Positions 14,453 through 16,645 of a stretch of DNA of 16,645 nt are shown here, piece after piece. The translations under genes and the position numbers were made by a program. The notes beneath the pieces are model-generated. The model was not told the origin of the DNA. It was given only the letters and a program-made list of their open reading frames with translations, and ran no database searches. The stretch covers positions 1-16,645 of the forward strand of contig JBCCHN010000119.1 of assembly GCA_039028695.1 (NCBI GenBank). Reading direction: 5' to 3'. The stretch is from JANQKX01 sp039028695. GTDB lineage: Bacteria; Pseudomonadota; Alphaproteobacteria; Kiloniellales; Kiloniellaceae. Within the stretch, counting starts at the first letter, position 1. Each line of letters starts with the position of its first letter.

Positions 14453-15769
14453 ATGGGCGAGACCTATTTGAAGCGGGCGAGTAAGTCGGCTGGCCTATCC
14501 ATCACCCAAAGGGACGAAGCGGTGAGCCAGATGCTGGCTGAGATTGAGGCCGGCGGCGAGGCGCGGACCCGGTCTTATGCCCGCGAACTGGATGCCTGGG
14601 ATGGCGATGTGGTCGTACCCGAGGACTGGTTTCGGGATGCGGAAAGCCAGCTTGCGGAATCGGTCAAGGACGACCTGCGCTTCGCCCATGCCCGGGTGCA
14701 GGACTTCGCCCAGCGCCAGCGGGACTCTCAGCAGGAGTTCGAGACCGAATTGGTGGATGGCTTGATCGTGGGACAGCGCCTTATTCCCGTCACCACGGCG
14801 GGCTGTTACGTTCCGGGCGGGCGTTACGCCCATGCCGCCTCGGCCATCATGAGTGTCTGTACCGCCAAGGTGGCGGGTGTGGAAAACGTTATTGCCACCT
14901 CGCCAGCGAAGGGCGATCAACGCATTCATCCAGCCATCCTCTATGCCATGAAGCTCTCCGGCGTGGATCACGTATTGGCCCTGGGCGGCGTGCAAGGAGT
15001 GGCAGCTTTGGCCTTTGGGCATTTCACCGGCCATGCGGCTGACATCATCGTTGGGCCCGGCAACAGCTATGTCGCCGCGGCCAAACGCCTGCTGTTCGGC
15101 CGGGTCGGTATTGACGTGATTGCGGGCCCCACCGAATCCCTTGTGGTCGCGGACGACAGCGCCGATCCCGCCATCGTGGCTGCCGATTTGGCCGGCCAAG
15201 CTGAGCATGGCCCGGACTCGCCGGTTTGGCTGGTCACCACCTCCTACGATTTGGGGCAGCGAGTCCTTGGGCTCATGCCGGAGGTGATCGCATCCCTGCC
15301 CGGCTTGTCGGGCGAGTCCGCCGAGGCGGCCTGGCGCGATCATGGCGAGATCGTGGTCGCTGACAGCCGAGAAGAGGCCGCCGCCATATGCGACCGCTAT
15401 GCGCCCGAACACCTGCAAGTCCAGGCGGCGGACTTGGACTGGTGGCTGGGTCGCCTGAAAAACTATGGCTCCCTCTTTTTGGGCGAGGAAACCACCGTAG
15501 CCTTTGGCGATAAGTGTTCTGGCCCCAACCACATCCTGCCCACAATGGGCGCCGGACGCTATTCCGGTGGCCTGAACGCGCAGAAGTTTATCAAGGCTCT
15601 GTCCTACCAGAAGATGAGCCGCCAAGCCTCGCGGCAAGTGGCGCAGGTGGCCAGTCGCATTTCCCGCTTGGAAGGCATGGAGGGGCACGCCCTGACCGGC
15701 GACGTCCGCTTGGCCAAGTACTTTCCTGATGAGGATTTTGAGTTATCGGTTCCGGAGATCAAGCCATGA
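14453..15769 (+). CDS. hpsN: HisD-family dehydrogenase, HpsN-like (sulfopropanediol 3-dehydrogenase type)
   Basis: A zinc- and NAD-dependent enzyme that oxidises a primary alcohol to the acid in two steps; HpsN turns (R)-2,3-dihydroxypropane-1-sulfonate into sulfolactate. The 438 residues open with YLKRASKSAG and contain AGCYVPGGRYAH (116-127), GPGNSYVAAAKRLLFG (201-216) and GPTESLVVADD (225-235). By alignment to HisD from memory, the zinc ligands are Gln249, His252, Asp353 and His412, and the catalytic residues Glu319, His320 and His360 (GPNHILPT). LDWWLGRLKNYGSLFLGEETTVAFGD is of the HpsN rather than the histidinol dehydrogenase type. ATG 14453 has AAGGGAG at 14436-14442; ATG 14402 in frame is the alternative and has a poorer site. 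It is coupled to the DegT gene by ATGA and controlled by the LacI-type site. The exact substrate is inferred. Confidence 0.78.
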   Translation: MGETYLKRASKSAGLSITQRDEAVSQMLAEIEAGGEARTRSYARELDAWDGDVVVPEDWFRDAESQLAESVKDDLRFAHARVQDFAQRQRDSQQEFETELVDGLIVGQRLIPVTTAGCYVPGGRYAHAASAIMSVCTAKVAGVENVIATSPAKGDQRIHPAILYAMKLSGVDHVLALGGVQGVAALAFGHFTGHAADIIVGPGNSYVAAAKRLLFGRVGIDVIAGPTESLVVADDSADPAIVAADLAGQAEHGPDSPVWLVTTSYDLGQRVLGLMPEVIASLPGLSGESAEAAWRDHGEIVVADSREEAAAICDRYAPEHLQVQAADLDWWLGRLKNYGSLFLGEETTVAFGDKCSGPNHILPTMGAGRYSGGLNAQKFIKALSYQKMSRQASRQVAQVASRISRLEGMEGHALTGDVRLAKYFPDEDFELSVPEIKP

Positions 15770-16509
15770 ACGGTGTTGTCGACAGCAAGCTCAAAAAAAC
15801 CCGCACGGTTTTTGGCGGCGACCTTTCTGCGCCCGACCCAATTCCCGATGCGGGTATTGAGGCAGCCGTTGGCCTCATGCGGGACGGTCGCCTGTTCCGC
15901 TACGGTGAGGACCGCAACTCCATCCCTGAAGCAGCCCTGCTGGAGGAGGAGTTCGCCGCCTATTGCGGACGGCGCTTTTGCGTCGGCGTGAATTCGGGCG
16001 GCTGCGCGCTTTTTCTGGCTCTTAAGGCCGCCGGTGTGCAGGCGGGAGACAAGGTGTTGGTAAATGCCTTTACCCTGGCGCCTGTTCCCGGCTCCATTGC
16101 CCATGCCGGGGCGGAACCCGTCCTCGTGGATATTGACGATCGTTACGTGATCGACATTGATGATCTCCGGAAGAAAGCCGGGCAAAGCGGTGCTCAGTAT
16201 TTAATGCTCTCCTATATGCGGGGACATATCCCCGATATGGACGCGGTCATGGCCGTTTGCGACGAGTTGGGCCTGATCGTGATTGAGGATTGCGCCCATA
16301 CCATGGGGGCCGGCTGGGACGGGCGCCTGACCGGCGGTTTCGGCAAAGCCGCTTGTTTCAGCACCCAGACTTTCAAGCATATCAACTCGGGCGAAGGGGG
16401 ATTGATGGTCACCGACGATGAGGATATTGCCGCCCGCGCCATTCTCTTTTCGGGCAGCTACATGCTCTATGAGCAGCATCGCGCCCGTCCCAATGCAGAT
16501 GTGTTCGAA
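15766..16509 (+). CDS. DegT/DnrJ/EryC1-family PLP aminotransferase, interrupted at the 16.5-kb junction
   Basis: The ATG overlaps the hpsN stop (ATGA at 15766-15769) with GGAG at 15754-15757. The first 248 residues follow the family. FAAYCGRRFCVGVNSGGCALFLAL binds the cofactor phosphate, VNAFTLAPVPGSIAHAGAEPVLVDID follows, and VIEDCAHTMGA (172-182) carries Asp175, which pairs with the PLP ring. FSTQTFKHINSGEGGLM holds the PLP lysine at 204. Such enzymes aminate or dehydrate keto sugars and related compounds. After VFE (~246-248) the expected C-terminal third is missing. The frame continues as an arginine/proline/histidine-rich sequence unlike any DegT protein, because the underlying DNA is another gene in a different frame. 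The listed end is where recognisable sequence stops, not a stop codon. Its product and partner reaction with HpsN are unknown. Confidence 0.82.
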
Positions 16510-16515
16510 TCCCGA
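16500..16515. other. Probable chimeric junction between unrelated sequences
   Basis: Left of this point the DegT frame (phase of 15766) is conserved; right of it a malic-enzyme-like frame in another phase is conserved. The two meet without a stop, start, spacer or repeat. GC rises to 95 of 135 bases in 16511-16645. The pattern fits an assembly chimera best, with a recombination event as the alternative. Confidence 0.65.
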
Positions 16516-16645
16516 GACGATCCGCCCCGCGCTGCAGGTCGTCGGGCTGCGCGAAGGGGTGCGTCGCACGGCGGGGATGTACCTGATGCTTCACCGCACC
16601 GGACCCATCCTGGTCGGGGACACCACCGTCAACGCGACCATGGAC
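16508..16645 (+). CDS. Fragment of a phosphate acetyltransferase-like domain (malic enzyme type), partial at both ends
   Basis: The frame reads NPETIRPALQVVGLREGV, then RRTAGMYLMLHRTGPILVGD and TTVNATMD to the window edge. IRPALQxxGxxxGVxRxAGMY followed by DTTVN is the pattern of the phosphotransacetylase-like C-terminal domain of NADP-dependent malic enzymes and related PTA/PTB proteins. In malic enzymes that domain is regulatory and lacks acetyltransferase activity. Only about 46 residues are visible, with no start codon or ribosome site: the fragment begins inside the domain, immediately after the DegT sequence. It is higher in GC than its neighbours. The assignment rests on a short stretch, so a stand-alone phosphate acetyl- or butyryltransferase is also possible. 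Confidence 0.5.

Noticed and set aside
14495..15688. Long minus-strand open frame (397 codons) opposite the hpsN-like gene
   Set aside because: It mirrors a well-conserved dehydrogenase, has low-complexity Gly/His/Arg composition and no recognisable domain. It is a shadow frame of high-GC coding DNA.
14453..15769. Histidinol dehydrogenase (hisD) of histidine biosynthesis, given a HisI in the same window
   Set aside because: The sequence pattern around LDWWLGRLKNYGSLFLGEETTVAFGD and the short start YLKRAS fit HpsN better. It is about 12 kb from hisI, under a LacI-type operator, and not in a his operon.

Overview
The window looks like a stretch of an alphaproteobacterial chromosome, probably a Rhodospirillales-like free-living or marine bacterium. 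It has moderately high GC and dense genes in short operons. The protein types also fit: an alpha-type HisI loop, a COG0523/DUF1826 pair, an HpsN-type dehydrogenase, an aconitase X pair and a membrane GGDEF-EAL protein. No rRNA, tRNA, CRISPR array or insertion sequence was seen. The species assignment is inference.

Layout. (1) 1-813, minus: the N-terminal part of a DAO-family FAD oxidoreductase, cut by the window edge. It diverges from a small secreted Cys-rich protein at 1039-1380. (2) 1542-4642, plus: a putative zinc-starvation operon. A Zur-box-like palindrome sits on a sigma70-like promoter, followed by a HisI paralogue that has lost one zinc-ligand cysteine, a DsrE-like CxxC protein, a COG0523 GTPase with CxCC, and a DUF1826 protein translationally coupled to the GTPase. 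(3) 4643-5031: a non-coding stretch with nested dyads. (4) 5032-8468, minus: a 1083-residue periplasmic-sensing PAS-PAS-GGDEF-EAL protein, with a doubtful small ORF overlapping its start. (5) 8810-11827, plus: a nucleoside hydrolase, a decayed or unrecognised stretch, then the large and small subunits of an aconitase X dehydratase. (6) 11830-14222, minus: a threonine-synthase-like PLP enzyme and a LacI-family regulator. (7) 14310-16509, plus: a promoter with a perfect 18-bp LacI-type operator drives an HpsN-like dehydrogenase coupled to a DegT-type aminotransferase.

At about 16,505-16,512 the DegT reading frame stops making sense. The remaining ~135 bases read, in another frame and at about 70% GC, as a piece of a malic-enzyme/phosphate-acetyltransferase domain. 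That is most simply an assembly or recombination junction, so sequence beyond it should not be treated as linked to the rest.

How the genes may work together. The 1542-4642 operon reads as a response to zinc shortage: a reduced-zinc enzyme backup, a metal-delivery GTPase and two accessory proteins. The right half is catabolic and accessory: the LacI regulator plausibly senses a polyol, sulfonate or sugar-like substrate and controls hpsN-degT and itself. AcnX (hydroxyproline-type dehydratase), the nucleoside hydrolase and the PLP lyase/synthase could belong to amino-acid or nucleoside salvage, but nothing in the sequence ties them to one pathway.
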